The notes beneath the pieces were generated by a model, which was not told the DNA's origin, ran no database searches, and saw only the letters and a list, made by a program, of their open reading frames with translations. Positions 45,813 to 58,542 of a stretch of DNA of 64,000 nucleotides are shown one piece after another. This stretch comes from Porodaedalea pini (lineage: Eukaryota; Basidiomycota; Agaricomycetes; Hymenochaetales; Hymenochaetaceae). Both the position numbers and the translations under genes were made by a program. The stretch lies in the NCBI GenBank assembly GCA_002794775.1, contig NBAY01000002.1, positions 1,178,001 to 1,242,000 on the forward strand. Reading direction: 5' to 3'. Position 1 is the first letter of the stretch; every line of letters starts with the position of its first letter.

Positions 45813-48800
45813 GTATTGATTGGCTGTTCAGATACTTGGCAAGATACGCGCAAGGCGGATCTGATTCTGAGCAGCCAGGGTCAGTGATACTAGTAGGACG
45901 ATATGCATTCAAGCAGCCAGCACCTGTCTCAGCCACTCGTCTTTGTATCAAGTTGGCCCTTTCATAAGTTATGCATCCGAGTCTCCGGCGTTCATTTCAA
46001 AAGCAAGGTAAGAATGATCTCTGTATGATCTCTGTTTTTCGCTAATGTCAAACAGGGACCTGGCGATACATGTATCATGATTTGCCTTATCTTTGCAATT
46101 GGAGTACGAGTGCCAGTGCTGGTGGTGATTTGATCGCAACTTGATTCATGCTCGGGTTTACCTTTCTTTTTGGACTTCAGAGGCACTGCGACTCGGGAGG
46201 GATCACGAGTAGAGTACTCGGGCGAAAGGAGCTCAAAGCTTGCCTTTTTTTCGTCCTCGTTACCTTGAAAGCTTTCTGTCCTGGAAATCCCGCCTGGGGC
46301 TTATCTCTATCTGCTGCCTGGAGGCTGCTAAACTGAATTCTATACAGTAGATCTGCCGGTGTCAGGTGCTCACATTGCACGGATGTGGTGTTAGAACTTG
46401 GGGGAAACGCGAAATGGGCAACCGACTACGCCGGCGGTCCGGGGTCGCGCGACTGAAGCTCATACAAGCTAAGATGCGAGCATTAGTAATATTGCAGGCC
46501 ATCCAGCTTCGAAAGCTACAAATGTTTTCGACTTACAGATCTATGATCAATATCGCTACGAGGGCCTTTCTGGGCTATCAGTGTATCACAGAAAATGCAT
46601 TCGATCGGGAAAGATACTATTTAGTACTCGGACTGTATGTGGTCCTTATATAGAGGAGGCCCGAGATGAGTCGTCTTGGTTTCTGTCCTTTGTTGCACTT
46701 GAGATCCGCTAAACCCAAACCCAAACCCAATCGTAGAGATAAGGACTGAACGTCGACGCGCGCGCGCGTACTACAGGAAAAAGAGAGAAAGAGAACTCTG
46801 AAATTCGTCATTGATAGAGACTATTCAAATGCTGTGCGCTAGCTCTTGTCTCGAGGCTCGCGGTGACGCCTGGTTCCCCCTGAAGTTGTATCTTCTCCCG
46901 AATGATTGGGATAGCATTAATATTGGGTGCCTGAGCATTACCTTAGTGTTGAGGCGGAGGCGGAGGGGCTCGGACAGCCCGAGAGCCTGAGAAAGCTTGA
47001 ATGGGCCCTGACTCCTGCGTCACGGTGATCCCTTGAGCAACTATGGGAATTCAGTGTGGGTATTGGACACGAATGGCGGCCGTAAGGAACTCTCTCTTCT
47101 CTTTGAAGACAAATGGCGCGGTACTTGAAGACAGCCTGCAGCCTGAATGGACATTGGACAACGCGCCGCAGAAGATCGTGAGCGACTCGGAGTCGGACGC
47201 GTGCACGACTCTTCCGACCGGCGTGCCCGGCGCACAAGACACCTTTCTCTCTTCAGAATCTTCCGCCCAGTAAGTAGCAGCTTCTCGTCTCGTCTCGTCC
47301 TCAAAGGGGCTCCAGCCACCCATCCTCGCACCTCGAGCTTTCGACCAAACGGAAAACGTCCACTAAGCAGGGAGAACCGATGGCCTCGCGGTCGGGTGCA
47401 TTAGAATGTTCGCGTCGGGAGAAGGCGCAGTATCACACTGTAGCACACTGTATCAGACACAGCGTGGTCGCGATTCAGGATATGGACCTTTGCAAAGCCC
47501 GGGACCTTGGCTTGCGAGTGGGTAGACGTCGTTGAACAAGGAAGTTGGGTAGACGCGCGCACGGCGCACGCACGTTCGAGGAGGTGGTTGGCATCTACGG
47601 GTCGTGCATCCGATACTGGTGGAAAACATAAAGAGGAAAGCAAAAAACATGACAGGAGCAGAGAAGAGACGGAACGCCGGAACCCACCCCCACGTTCATC
47701 GCGTAAACACCACAAAGAAAAAACGAAAGTTTTCTTAGACACGCCTTATACGTTTTTATTTTTACTTTTATTCATAGAAATCAAGAAGCGCACACACGCG
47801 TACACGCTTGTTTTTTTCCTCCCGAGCCCGACGTAGGTTCATTGTAAAGCCGGGCGCCCTCATCTCCGCATGAAGTCTCTCCCCTTCGCTTCCTTCATTA
47901 ACATTAACATTAATATTCTCTATCTTCATTGAAAGAACCCGCAGAAGACCGCACGCGTGCCCCCGCCCATCCGAGATGAACAGGGGATGGGGATGAATCG
48001 AAGCGGGAAAGAAGGAACAGGCAAAGAGACAAACAGGGCGGCCGGCAGGCCGCTGAGAACCCGAAGGAGTTCCTTCAATTGAATCGAATCGAGCGCTGAG
48101 CCCACCTTCTTCCCTTTCCCTTCCCCTCTTTCACCGTCCTTAAGCTTCTCCAGCGCGAGGCTGTCTGATTCTGAATCTGAATCAGCACCGTGTGCATCGC
48201 ACGCCATCCATCCAATTTCAAGCAATTCAATCTCTCATATGATATAATTGTAATCCCAATTTCAAAGTACGAAGAACAGTTTTCCTTTCCCCTTCCCCTT
48301 TCTCCCTTCCCGCCTCGACCTCGACCTCGACCTCGAGCCTCGTTCGCCCTCGCCCTGCTCGTCGAGAAGCAAGAGAAGCAAACAGGGTCGCGTGAGCGTG
48401 GATGAGGTGGCTCTATAAGCCTACCCGCCTGCGGGAAGCACTGGCACGAAGCTCGTCCTGGTCCGTGCCACGCAATTCCAATTCCATTTCGATTCATGAG
48501 TTCTTTCCTTCGTTCGTGCGAGTGCGAGTGCGAATGCGAGTGGCAGCTAGGCTCCTGTTAACATTGCAGTAAACACTTGACAGAACCAACGTCGTCCGAC
48601 TCCGACTCCGACTCCGACTCCGCGGCCGTCACACTCTGCTGGCCGCCGTCCTACTAGCAAACTAAGGGCTAGCAACTGTCTATAACATATGAAAAGTCAA
48701 GCTTATCTAGCAATGGAGACGCTACGCAGTAAAGTCAAAGTCAAAGCCAGAGCTTCAACCAATTCATTGACCAACGCAAAGCAACGCAACGCAACACCCG

Positions 48801-49609
48801 AACGCTGCGCATCATCTGCAACATCTCAATCAAACTCATTTTTCTTCCTCCATCAGTCGCTCTCGTGTGCCGCTAATTTACACCGAAAAAAAGGCCATCG
48901 AAAACGTTGCCACCCCCATCGCTAGCCGTCTCCCCAGGCGATCACCTCGAAGACTCCAAGGAGAAACCGAGTAAAAGAACGAGGTGAGGAGTTGCACGTA
49001 ATATTCGAATATCAAATGAAAAATGAATTAGATAACGATGTTAAAAAAACGAGTGTGTGCAATACAACCGGACCCGGTCTGCTGCTGCTGCTGCAATTTA
49101 TGAAGACGAAGAGGGTAAATGGATGTTGTGCAATACGACGCAAAACAGAAATTAAAACAAAGCAAAGTGGCAAACAAATCCATCGAATAGTCCGTGTCAC
49201 CTTCCTGTTGTGAGTGAAAAATCCATTTAAAATATTACGAAGTGTATAGCATGGTGTAGTGTTCCGGAGAGGGCAGACAGACAATGTGAGTTATATGTCA
49301 GGGCAGAACCCCAGCGTCAATGTTGGTCGTGCAATTGCTAGTAACAGTCAGGGCAGGGTATAGTAAAAGCGAGGTGTAGCAGGACAGCGGATGGGGACGA
49401 GGATGGAGGACAGTCGTAATGGGAGGGATCATGACAGCAAATAGCAAACGGCGGAAAGTAGGAAGTAGAATATTAAGTCGATGGGAGAATCGGGGGAAGG
49501 GAAATAACGGTTAGGGGCATGCAGAGAAGTGGGAAAAGCTGAGGATAGTACAGCATGCACCCGACAAACTTCCAAAAAATTTCATTCCTTTCACACTACG
49601 GCGCCCAGC
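45813..49609. other. gene-poor stretch with simple repeats
   Basis: No protein family was recognised over 3.8 kb. Short frames (46366-46653 plus, 47043-47273 plus, 48497-48075 minus) lack conserved motifs. Simple sequences include an AAACCC triplet run near 46708, a CG dinucleotide run near 46738, a CTCGAC run near 48317, a GAGTGC run near 48520, a GACTCC run near 48596 and a CTG run near 49080. Part of it may be untranslated sequence of the gene at 49610-50358, whose 3' side faces this stretch. Confidence 0.55.
48585..48625. repeat. GACTCC hexanucleotide run
   Basis: About five tandem copies of GACTCC/TCCGAC units, beside a similar CTCGAC run at about 48317-48340. Low-complexity DNA, not coding as far as I can see. 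Confidence 0.7.
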
Positions 49610-50358
49610 CTAAAAACCGCCCAGACACCCATCAAGCGAAGATGCGGCGAACGAGCGCGCTCCGTCCTCAGACTTGAAACGCGCGGCATCACTTCTCCGT
49701 TTACGATCCTTTTCCCGCTTCTGCGCGTCCTTTTTAGGAGACGAGGACGGTGCGTAAGGAAGGAAGGCAAGCGCCTTGTCGAGCTGCTCCTGAGACGGAG
49801 AGGCGATGTGAACGGCGTAAGAGTACTGCCGCGGCGCGGCGCCAGCGCCACCAACGTTGCTATACTCTGGTGGGGGTGAGACAATGCCGTCGCTCTCGTC
49901 TGACTCGGAAGACACATCCGGAACCAGCGCGGGAGGTCCCCGCGCCGACATAACCGCACTTATCATCGAAGATGACGAGGACGAGCCAGGGCCGGCGCGG
50001 GCCCGTAGTAAGGTATCCGCCTATCCGCGTTTGCCTCAACGATACGAGGATGAGGGTGCTTCCCGCTGCTATTACTGCAGCTACCAGTCGAACGCAGACC
50101 ACCCTTCGCGGATTTGCTGTCATACGTGCGACCCGGACAGCCACGCTCCGGCAGAGCGCAGTCGTTGGGCAGGACAACGATGGGAGCTCTGTCGTACGTT
50201 GCGCCAGAATGTGTGTAGTGTGTCTGGGTGAGCGAAGGTGTAGGCGGGAAGTGGACCTGGGGAGGCTGCGGCGGGTAAGGCAGTGCGGCCGCGAGCGAAG
50301 GCGACTTGGGGCGCGCGAATGATGCGGAAGTATGCTTGAGGATCGAGCGTGGCGACAT
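49610..50358 (-). CDS. conserved fungal MSPRSILKH protein of unknown function, frame break inside
   Basis: The start MSPRSILKHTSASFARPKSP, the block VHFPPTPSLTQTHYTHSG, YDRAPIVVLPNDCALPERGC and the C-terminal SLDGCLGGF form a pattern I know from conserved hypothetical proteins of mushroom-forming fungi. An acidic PDVSSESDESDGIVSPPPEY lies in the middle and a Lys/Arg-rich patch near the end. The first half (to about 49968) and the second half (from about 50018) are in different frames. The only splice-like pair between them would remove 25 bases, too short for an intron, so a one-base indel is likely. The protein appears mostly disordered. Function is unknown. Confidence 0.68.
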
Positions 50359-52568
50359 GGCGTGCACAGACTCGCTCAGCGTTGACTTGGAAAGTGAAGA
50401 AGGATGAGGCGAGGGAGAAGGAGGATTGATTAAGATTTCCGCGACGAGCGCTATGAGGAGAAGGTGGGGAGACGGGAGGGGAGTGGATTTTACAGTTGAC
50501 GCTGGAGAAGACCTCGCTAAGGGACTTGTACGATGTACGAGCCCTCGAGAGCGGAGAGGACTATGCGCCCCGACTTGTTATTGAGATATCGAGGGGAACA
50601 TGGTGAAGAGTAATAAGCAAGTAGAAGCTTTTGAAGTACACCCCGTCAGAAGGTTGTGGTGGTATAAAAGAGAGGGAGCGAAAGAGAAGCAAACAGAGTC
50701 GGGTGCTTCTTCCCACAAACCACACGTGACTTTGCGCCGGACACCTCCGAGGCAATTTAACCCTGAGCTTCGATGGTGTATGCCCCGAAAAGGAAGCTGC
50801 CCCCTTTAACGTGTTCCATTTGTTTTTTCGACTGGCAAGCATCGTGCACGCTCACGATCGTTATCGCTTCCTCTATACAACGCCGACTGCGCCTTGCCTA
50901 ATCCCCGACTCCTGAGCATACAGCCAGTTCGAAACATGTACCCAACACTCGACATCCGACACCCGACACCCAACACCCGACACACCCGGCCTCCTGACTC
51001 GCAGACGAGCACGGGATGAGTCACCGCCCCCGCCGTACCGCGGCGCTGACGCCAGCATCGCAGCGTCCGGGGTGTGTGTCCCATCTCAAAATCAACTCAA
51101 TTGCACGTCCAATACATATGCAATTCGCCCACGCGTTGCTTCCCTGAGCTGAGCACCTTTTTCTCGACCCCATGCTTCCGTCCCTTCACCGTGATAAGTA
51201 GCATATAGCCATATGCATATAGCCATCCCCATCCCCACCTTCACCTCTCCGTTCGGACAAACTAAGACTACCTAGCCTAGCCTAGCGTCTTTCCCTTGCT
51301 CCACTCGTCTTGATCTGATTAGTTTGAGTTTCCTCCTTCCTGTTCCTCATGTGATAAGTGCGCGGTGTCCCTCGTTGCGCCCTTCTGCCAGATCATTCTC
51401 CAGGTCATCCCTCCGCAGACATGCCATCCGAGGAGTCTTTGCACGCTGCCTTCACAACCATTGCGTTCATTTCTCTTCCAGGCGGTGTTGTTTGCTTGTC
51501 CGGTGACCTGCACAGCTACACACGACTACGCCGTGTACAATTGCTATGTTCCGTCCAGCTTGTCTACGCTGCATTTTTCCTTATTATATCTAAAAACGTT
51601 TTTTATTCACATGTCTGCTGTATGCTCCATTCCTCCCACATGTACATACAAATAGCGAGAAATTTAGTGAGAAAAAGAAAGTGAAAAGAAGTGAAAATGA
51701 TACACGACAAAAAAAATGATGCATTCAGCTCTACGATTGTACGATAAGATAGGCTAGATGGGATACGAAGGAAAGAAATGCTATTGTGTTGCGGAGTGGT
51801 GAGGAGAGGAAGAATTGTTTAGGACCGAAAGCAAGTATGCGTATGACGATCGCGACAACAAGCAAGTTTGAGCCGGAAGGATAAATAAAGGCATCGACGA
51901 TGAGGCACTAGGGACGCGGATAGAAGAGAAAAGAAACGCAATTCAAACCGCAGAGCATCGAGAGGATTGAACGAAGGAAGGGGAGATTGCGGGATAGTCG
52001 GTACGGTCGCCATCCCCGCGCAGCCGCGCCATGAAGAACGTGCGCAGTAGCATACATACATACATAGCACACTCCCACTCCTCATCCCCAGACTCAGCTC
52101 GCTTCAAAGATGTCTCCGACTCCACAACAGCAGCTTCCCTAGTTCGAAGACAAAAATGTGTGCATTAGTACGGCCCAATCCAATCAAGCCGTACCTGAAC
52201 GTGTTTTGCGTCTGAAGAAGTCCGTTAAGCAGAATTGAGCATGCTTTTTGTCGATCGGACAAGAGTTAGCGACGACCCGGCGTCACCTGCGCACTCCCGG
52301 ATCCGTCACCAGCGCAGCCAGCTCCCTGGTAAGCTGAAAGCGCGTGTTTTTAATCGTCGAAAGTCTCCCGAAATCCTCCGGACGCTCCACCTTCTTCCCA
52401 TCATGCTCGTCTCACCCAGCTCCTCGTGGTCTGCGATTAACCTCGACCAACCCTTCAGATTCATATCCTGCTCCCCTAACTATGACGGCTGCGAAGAAAT
52501 TGGCCCGCGCTGACGTCTGTACTGCCCGAACCGTCGCTTCGTGCCGCAGTCCCTATCGATCCTCACGT
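50359..52568. other. no supported gene
   Basis: This lies between the upstream side of the MSPRSILKH gene and the 3' end of the Mil1-like gene. A TATAAAAG at about 50663 and purine or pyrimidine-rich tracts are visible. Open frames here are short and without recognised motifs. The 50358 side probably holds the promoter and a long 5' leader. Confidence 0.5.
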
Positions 52569-55500
52569 TCAGCCCCACGGATTTGAGTTGACATTCAGCA
52601 CAGATGCATTCGTCTTCGTGTTCTTCCTAGGTAATGGCGGTGGGCTCCATCGGTCATTGTCCTGTTTTCGTCCAGCGTCAGAGCCAAGGTCCGTTGTCGA
52701 TAGAGCGAAAGGGTTTAAAATATTTGCAGGCAACGCTGCCGTTGCGGGCGGTGACGCGAACGGGTTGCGTAGCGCCGCATCAACACTTGTGCTTTCGCTA
52801 AGCGCGGTAGCAGATGATTCCCAGAGACTCCCGTCCGCCCCGCCAAAGCTCAGCTTCGGCGCTGCGTCCGCCACGGCTCCGGATCCTGGTGCGTACGGGT
52901 CCGAAAATCCGCCGACGCCGAGTCCGGTTGACCATGCATCCCGAGCTCCCGACGCCGCGGGGCGATCCGTGCCGCCCCAGTAGCCCGAACGCGACATTGT
53001 TGAAGATGAGTCAGCACCGGATGCACCGGGGTCGGCGACGGGGTAATTATTCCTGGGGTCACCCAGTGTAACAGATCGCGCGAACGAGCTTGACAGATCC
53101 CGACGCGTTCCCGAGAATGCAGAGAAAGCGGGATTTGAATCGAGTGCAGATGAGATGTCACCGTCACCTGAATCTTCTTCATCCTGATCTTCACCGGACC
53201 CACCCATTGATCCAAACAGAGGCGAGCTTGCCATACGATTGCCTGAATACCGGCCAGGCCGAGGTGCCGTAGAGGAACTCCTCTCCTCGTCAAGGTGTTC
53301 ATCCTTTGCAGGCACAGGCGGTGGTACGCTCTCCGCCCGGCCCGATGGCTCGTGAGGAAGTGGCGAATCAAGTCGCACACGAGGAGTCTGCGCGACTGGC
53401 GCGTGCGTTACGCCTCCGTCAGCGTCTGCGCTCGCGATGACTTCCTGTATTGCCTTGAGGTCAAACCCTGCGTGGATCGGAACCGCGCTGCCGCTGGATT
53501 CACTAACATCGGAAGCTCGAGGCGTCGCAGGCGGTGACTGCATAGGCGAGGTCACAGAAGATGTCGCGCTAGACGTGGCGGTTGGCGTTGTGGATCGCTC
53601 GAGGCGTTCTGGCAACTCCTCGTCTTCCCCGTTTGACGGTGTAGGCTTCTTTGCCACGCTCAACCCCGAAGGCGGACGAGTCGGAGGTCGCGATGCTTTA
53701 GGATCTACCTTACTTGTCCGACGCGTGAACCAGCTCTTCTTCTTCGGCTGTTCTACCCCTTCTCGCACTACAATGCGGTTTTCTGTCATATCCGGATCCT
53801 ATAAGTTAAGAGTAGATAAGGATGGTTAGCCACCTGTGCTACAAACGGATTAAATGTTTAGGGTGAAGAATAGAAGTGGAAGTGGTCAGTACGAGCATTT
53901 GGGCTTCGTTCGAGGAACAACAGAAGCAACGGAAGGGCGCCTGGGAGCAATAAATTTGGACGAAATAGGGTGCTCACTTCTGGTTCATCAAAGTAATCTG
54001 CAGAAACAGGGAAACCAAGTTGGTCGAGAATGAGAGGCATGAACGCGCGATAGCTCATGTGTCCCGCAATCTTATCCGTAACATCCACGTTCTCCAGTCC
54101 TGGCACATCTGTTACAGGCCGCAGGCCAGCAATATTCTGTAGACCGCCGCTCGTTGCCCGAAATAGATAGTTCAAAACCCAGTCATTACGAGCAAATCCG
54201 TTCACGAAGCGACCTGCTACGACAGAACGTACTTGAAACCAGTTCTTCTTCGACGCTGTGAGTGTCGCGCCGAGAATAAAGACGTCCTGGACAATTCCGT
54301 ACGCCTTGTGTTTTGCAAGCTCGAGCAGACAGTAAAAAATCATCCGCGCCCCAAGCGAGAAGCCAATGAGTGTGATGGGGCGGACTCCGAGATGCCGCTG
54401 CATGAGAACGTCGGCAAGGACGAGCCCAGCGGCTCGCGCACGGTCAAGAGCATTTGACCACGGATTGTCGATGAGATAACCAAGTTTCGTTAATACTGGA
54501 TAGATGTCAAAAAAACAGTAAAGGGCCAGGCAACCGAAACTTACAGATTGGCCATTGCAGTGCAGACATGAGAGCGGTCATAACGGTTGCCTGAAGTACA
54601 GTTGTGCTCACTTGACTGAGCACCTCTGAGGTCAGAATCTTCAATGCACTACCTGTCTCGCCCAACATTTCAGGTTCCCACAAAACGCTGAAGACGTCGC
54701 CGACAACAGGGTCCAAGACACTGAATGGTAAACGGACATCGTCTTTCGACGAGGTCATGAACCTTAAACAGACTTAGAAAGAGTCAACTAAGAAGGAACG
54801 TCGAGCATACCCGGAAACTGTGAGGATGCAATTCACTCGCTTGTTGTTATGCAAAGGCAGCTGTAAAAGGCACGATCAGATCTGACATGCGTACTAGCCG
54901 TTAGAACCGAGGAACTTACAAGGTCAAACGTCCGTACATCCCGCGTCCTTCGTGCCATTCCACGAGCAGCTATTCCTGATCCTGTGAGAGTTCCAGCCGT
55001 TGTGATGACAGCTGCTCCTCCTGTACCGGCCAAGAACGCCGATGTTCCAGAAACACCAATGGTCGTGAAAGCTCCTGCGAGACCTGCACCGATAACAGGA
55101 GCGAGGAGACCAGCTGAGAGTCCAATGACGAGGCCTCCACCTTACACAGTAAATACAGTAAATAGATGGTCATGTCTGTGGATTTCAGAACGCACCTAGC
55201 GTCGCAAGACCTAACATGGCATACCGCCTCTTCTTCGCTGCCTTCACTCGCCCCTCGATGACCTCCTTCTGCTCCAGTTTCTCTATATCTTCCTGGATCT
55301 CCAAGGCCTCTGTGACACGCTGCTCGAATTTGACGACGTCTAGCCAGCCTAGTCCAAGCTTGTACGCAATCAACTCCAGAAGAACACGCGACCGAGCGTC
55401 GTATACACTGTCGGCGATCAGAATAAGAAACAAATCGCAAAGGACTGTCCATCGAATGTCTAAAGTGACATTTTTGTCGGCAGAAGATAGTGAAGTGCTG

Positions 55501-56424
55501 ACGCCTGGTATCATCTCGGGCGCACTAGGTGGGAGGACATTGGCTGTGGTTTGGTAAGCGACAGACTGTGTTGTAGGCGTCCTAGGAGTTGAAGGTGAAG
55601 GTTTTGGATTTGCGAGGTCGTCTGTGATGTCTTCTGCGTGAGATTCCTCTTCTCGCATCAGCTCCTCCTCAGCTTCTTTCTTTGCAATCTCCTGCTTTCT
55701 ACCTTCAATGGGATCATATTCAGGATTAGCGACAGTATGTGTCGTCATGAGCGCGGGCACTAGGTCTGCTGCTTGAACGCCGTGATCAGCCAGGCTCTCA
55801 ATCATCTTCTGCTCTGTCTGACGCGTTCAGTGATATGAACCAGAGCAGTACGAATTACCACTTACCTTGAGTTTCGAGCTCCATGTGGTAGTACAAACGT
55901 CCCATGATCTTCAGCGTCCATAGCTCCAGGGACTCTAATGCGGGCTTAAACTCCTTGCTTTTCACGAACTTGAACGTCTTGCCCATTTCCTTCGCGACGA
56001 GGGCGCATAGTCCGACGTACGCTATACGCTGCGCTTCAGTCAGCATATCCTTGGTCGCCTGCATCTGGCTCAGAGGTGTCATGGCCTTGTCCTCATCGAA
56101 CAAGAACTTTGTTCGAAGATGTAGTTCATCATTATCCTCCTCCTCATTAAGCCGCAGTCGAGTATAGTCGCTGTACTCGCCCTCGTCTGTGATAACTTTC
56201 TCTCTCCACTCATGGCCGCTGTTATCGAAGTCGATCAAGTTGCCAGTAGCGTTCACGGTTTGATTCTTTTCAGGCGTAATGTAATGGAATTTCTTCCTGT
56301 CCTCGTCATCCAATCCGTTGGCAAAGTCGTCACGGATGACAGGCATCTCTTGCCATCCTTCGTCGTCATCATCGAAGAAAGCGTCGACGCTTGTGCTCGT
56401 CCCTGCTTTGGGCGGAGGCAGCAT
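52569..56424 (-). CDS. DUF726 / TMCO4-type alpha/beta hydrolase, Mil1-like
   Basis: The start is MLPPPKAGTSTSVDAFFDDD, followed by EGWQEMPVIRDD. The WQEMP pentapeptide is the short motif by which yeast Mil1 binds the AP-1 subunit Apm2. The middle has an acidic and helical part (55805-55190), then a Gly/Ala-rich membrane segment (GLVIGLSAGLLAPVIGAGLA). The DUF726 hydrolase follows: VSGFMTSSKDDVRLPF, LGYLIDNPWSNALDRA and GFSLGARMI with the GxSxG nucleophile Ser, then MSYRAFMPLILDQLGFP. From 53789 a Ser/Pro-rich disordered tail of about 400 residues ends SNPWG. Known relatives act in trafficking between Golgi and endosomes. The long tail is an addition relative to animal TMCO4. About six introns are present. 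Confidence 0.86.
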
Positions 56425-56684
56425 CGGATCAATTAAATCACCAGGGACGTGGAGGAGTTCTCAGAGGCGACAACTAGTTGTAGAGTGACATGAGAGCGAG
56501 CAGTCGGAAATGGTGCTGAGGATCGTGGTGAGACGAGAGCGCGCCTGCACATGCTGAGCCGTACTCGTGCCGCTGACCTCATAAACACGCATGTGCAGGC
56601 TGTATTCCAAACAAATTGCAGTTACAAGAAAACATAGTGTAAATGCATAGCGATAAACTACATTGATGAATCTCTATTTCGACT

Positions 56685-57352
56685 TTACGCATTTGTACTC
56701 TGTATTTTAGCTTGTCGTTCCTCGAACTTTTTGCGGGATTCATCCTGCTTCAGAGCCGCCTTGATCCGCCGCTGTCGCTTTCTACGTCCAGTGCCACGCT
56801 TCGCACCCTCAACGATGACCGGCTCAGTCATGCGCTTCTTACTCTGCGCAACACGTTCCGCGCGCTCCTTTTCCCGCTTTTTGTCTCGTTTCCGGAGCGA
56901 GGGCATCGAGCTCTTGAGCAGAGCGCCATATGCAGCATGAAATTTGTTTAGCTCTCCAGGAAGGACCTGCATATTGTCAAGTTATTCCGATTAACAAGCA
57001 TGATTTTTATCGAGAGTGTTCAAGTGACTCACATGAGTAGATAGCTTCACCTTCTTCCCATCTGTCGCTCGTATAATGCAAGGGTATTCCTTCGCAGCAG
57101 CATCTCTCTCCTCGCTCTTCGTCGTAACGCTCTCGCCATCATATGTCACTTGTGCTCCATAAGACCCAGAACGTAGAAGCACCGACAGCGAGACACATAC
57201 ATCGTTTATGAGTGAGCCATATTGATGATCCTTTCTGATTTGAGGACTCAAACAGAGACGCCAGCTGCTTGAGAAACTGAAAGACGAGTAAGTCTGTTTG
57301 CTACCTAAGGCATAAGAGAGATATGCACCGTGTCGTTGTCTACAAGCTGCAT
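56685..57352 (-). CDS. SRP14: signal recognition particle subunit SRP14
   Basis: There are four exons. The start MQLVDNDT joins FLKQLASLFESSNQKGSS and IWLTHKR, then LTYDGESV, EYPCIIRATDGKKVKLSTHV and VLPGELNKFHAAYGALLKSS. This is the SRP14 fold in the family order. The C-terminus is a long Lys/Arg-rich tail (LRKRDKKREKERAERVAQSK) ending KIQSTNA, as in fungal SRP14. The protein binds the Alu domain of SRP RNA and slows translation during targeting to the endoplasmic reticulum. It is divergent from the ankyrin gene, with starts 155 bp apart. Confidence 0.9.
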
Positions 57353-57506
57353 GGGTCAATTTACCAGACGCCTGCGGACAGAAAACAAGTCTCCTTCAAA
57401 AGTCGGTCACGTGCCCGTCGATTGAGCCTCCTCCGACGCGCTGTCCACATTGTTACCTGCTACTACTTCCTTCGTACTATAATCTTAGACCTTCAAACTT
57501 TTTGCG
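57353..57506. promoter_or_regulatory. divergent promoter, SRP14 / ankyrin protein
   Basis: Only about 154 bases separate two divergent start codons. If the partner is a YAR1-like ribosome-assembly chaperone, both genes would belong to protein-synthesis functions and might share control; this is inference. A CACGTG core lies near 57408. Confidence 0.4.
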
Positions 57507-58351
57507 ATGACGACGGACGGAGCATCAAACAGTACGGAAAACTCTACCTCCGTCGTTGCTGCAGCAAGTCATCTCACTATATTCCAGACGAACGCCTGCT
57601 CGCGGCTGCGCGTGAGGACAGCGAGGAGCTGCTCCTTGAGGTCTTTGAGGACGGAAACTTTGACATCAATTTCAAAGACGGGTGCGTCCTATAACTTGTT
57701 TACGCCATTGCTGACGTCTTACGAAGCTTGTGCTCATGCAGCCTTGGAAACACAGGCAAGCTACACATACATGACTTCAAGTAGAATCTTTGAAGCTGAA
57801 GCCCAATCACATTGCCGTTAGCGCTGCACTACGCGTGAGCTTTCCCAGATCGCTCGATGCCATACAATTCTGATATATGATGTGCACTTAGTGTGTCCCT
57901 TGGGTCAACGGATGTCCTCGAGCATATATTAGAGCACGAGGAATGTGATGTGGATCCGATCAACCGTTTAGAAGGCGCCACCCCACTACATCTGGCGCTG
58001 AAATTAGAGGATCCTGAGCTCCGTACTCACATCGTACGGAGTCTTCTGGATGCTGGCGCCGATACTACGTATGCTCCTTCCTCATACTTCCTGGACTTTC
58101 GTCTGAAAGATCCTTTTACGATCAGCATCAAAGACAAAGAAGGCGACACAGCGCTGGATCTCCTTCAGCCTGGGGATGAGGAAATCCGGAGAATGATACG
58201 GAAATCACGAGTTGGAAACAGTGTCTCGAAGGGCGATATCGCCGATGATGGTAAGGAATCAAATTGATATGGGGTAACTTGGAATCTAACGGCCTTTTCA
58301 GACGAGGACGAAGACTCAGCCGGGTCAGGCTCCGACTCCGAGTCTGAGTAG
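57507..58351 (+). CDS. small ankyrin-repeat protein (YAR1-like)
   Basis: Spliced by motif continuity: MTTDGASN joins ERLLAAAREDSEELLLEVFE, then DINFKDG, LGNT, ALHYA, VSLGSTDVLEHILEHEECDV and LEGATPLHLALKLEDPE with LLDAGADTTYA. These are two or three ankyrin repeats, followed by DKEGDTALDLLQPGDEEI and an acidic tail, DEDEDSAGSGSDSESE. Size and layout fit yeast YAR1, a chaperone of ribosomal protein S3, and similar short fungal ankyrin proteins. Exons of 14 nt (57742-57755) and 13 nt (57822-57834) encode the core GNTALHYA. The intron between them (57756-57821) starts with GC. No defect was seen if these junctions hold. Confidence 0.78.
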
Positions 58352-58542
58352 TTTCGATCGCTTACAACACATGAGTTTCTTTTCATAGGGCAAGTAGAGC
58401 TGGGGCAATTAATTTTATCGGCCATTTCCGCTGTACAGATATGATGATGGTTGCCGCTGCATACGTTGCGAGATATAGAGATAAATCTACTGGGAAAACA
58501 AGTATATTTAAATTAATATGATCGTCTATAACCCTCTGTACG

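Noticed and set aside
46708..46732. Telomere-like AAACCC repeats
   Set aside because: Only about three units inside a sequence with conserved genes on both sides; too short for a telomere and not the usual fungal TTAGGG unit.
50663..50670. TATAAAAG as a promoter
   Set aside because: No gene starts downstream on that strand, so the match alone is not enough.
52588..53829. Plus-strand frames of 60-131 codons
   Set aside because: Shadows of the long Ser/Pro-rich tail of the Mil1-like protein.
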